A DNA stretch of 12,526 nt from GCA-003244245 sp035997545 (GTDB lineage: Bacteria > Actinomycetota > Actinomycetes > Mycobacteriales > Pseudonocardiaceae). The stretch is taken from contig DASYIL010000305.1 in the NCBI GenBank assembly GCA_035997545.1, forward strand, positions 1-12,526, in the 5' to 3' direction. The translations under genes and the position numbers were made by a program. How positions within the stretch are numbered: position 1 is the stretch's first letter; each line of letters begins with the position of its first letter. Under the pieces are notes generated by a model that had not been told where the DNA came from, ran no database searches, and saw nothing but the letters and a program-made list of their open reading frames with translations. Below are positions 12,515-12,526 of this stretch, piece by piece.

Positions 12515-12526
12515 ATGGACGCTGAG
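12515..12526 (+). CDS. Start of a rightward gene, only four codons in window
   Basis: ATG at 12515 is preceded by GAGGAGAGG with five bases between, a strong ribosome site, and the frame MDAE runs open to the window end. Nothing can be said about the product. Confidence 0.4.

Noticed and set aside
1..12526. CRISPR array, rRNA, or complete insertion sequence
   Set aside because: No regularly spaced repeats, no rRNA-like sequence and no transposase with terminal repeats were seen.

Overview
The window is high-GC DNA from an actinobacterium. Signs are strong third-position G/C, a WhiB-like protein, type I isoprenyl synthase motifs, a TcmP/DUF5131 pair and a degraded beta-helix 'AHIGGQL'-type repeat protein. 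The genus cannot be fixed from sequence alone.

Layout. (1) Positions 1-1380 look like the edge of an integrated element: the N-terminal part of a tyrosine recombinase running off the left end, a tRNA-like structure just upstream of it, and an accessory single-strand DNA-binding protein (SSB) with a large inverted repeat upstream. (2) Positions 1380-4260 are mostly wreckage: a beta-helix repeat pseudogene, a cupin gene with a C-terminal frameshift, a tcmP gene stopped by one amber codon, and the last third of its partner DUF5131. (3) Positions 4261-12122 hold a terpenoid biosynthetic cluster of two divergent operons around a ~430 bp control region. The leftward operon is a 47-codon catalase N-terminal fragment, a class I terpene synthase, a cytochrome P450, an internally deleted ispG and a second P450. 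The rightward operon is an isoprenyl diphosphate synthase (probably GGPP synthase), an N-terminally extended ispH and a doubly truncated dxs. (4) Positions 12113-12526 hold a damaged WhiB-like gene, a strong inverted repeat and the first codons of a new rightward gene.

How the genes fit together. IspG, IspH and DXS belong to the MEP pathway that makes IPP and DMAPP. The prenyl synthase joins these into a C15 or, more likely, C20 diphosphate. The terpene synthase cyclises it, and the two P450s would oxidise the hydrocarbon. The tightly coupled core (synthase, P450s, prenyl synthase, IspH) is intact, while the ispG and dxs copies have lost large parts, so the precursor must come from chromosomal copies.

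The most unusual feature is that the terpene synthase start codon shares a base with the stop codon of a catalase N-terminal fragment. That fragment has a near-perfect ribosome site inside a small hairpin, so a piece of a dead enzyme gene seems to act as a coupled leader cistron. About ten loci in the window carry truncations, frameshifts or lost key residues. All calls come from reading motifs by eye; no database search was run.
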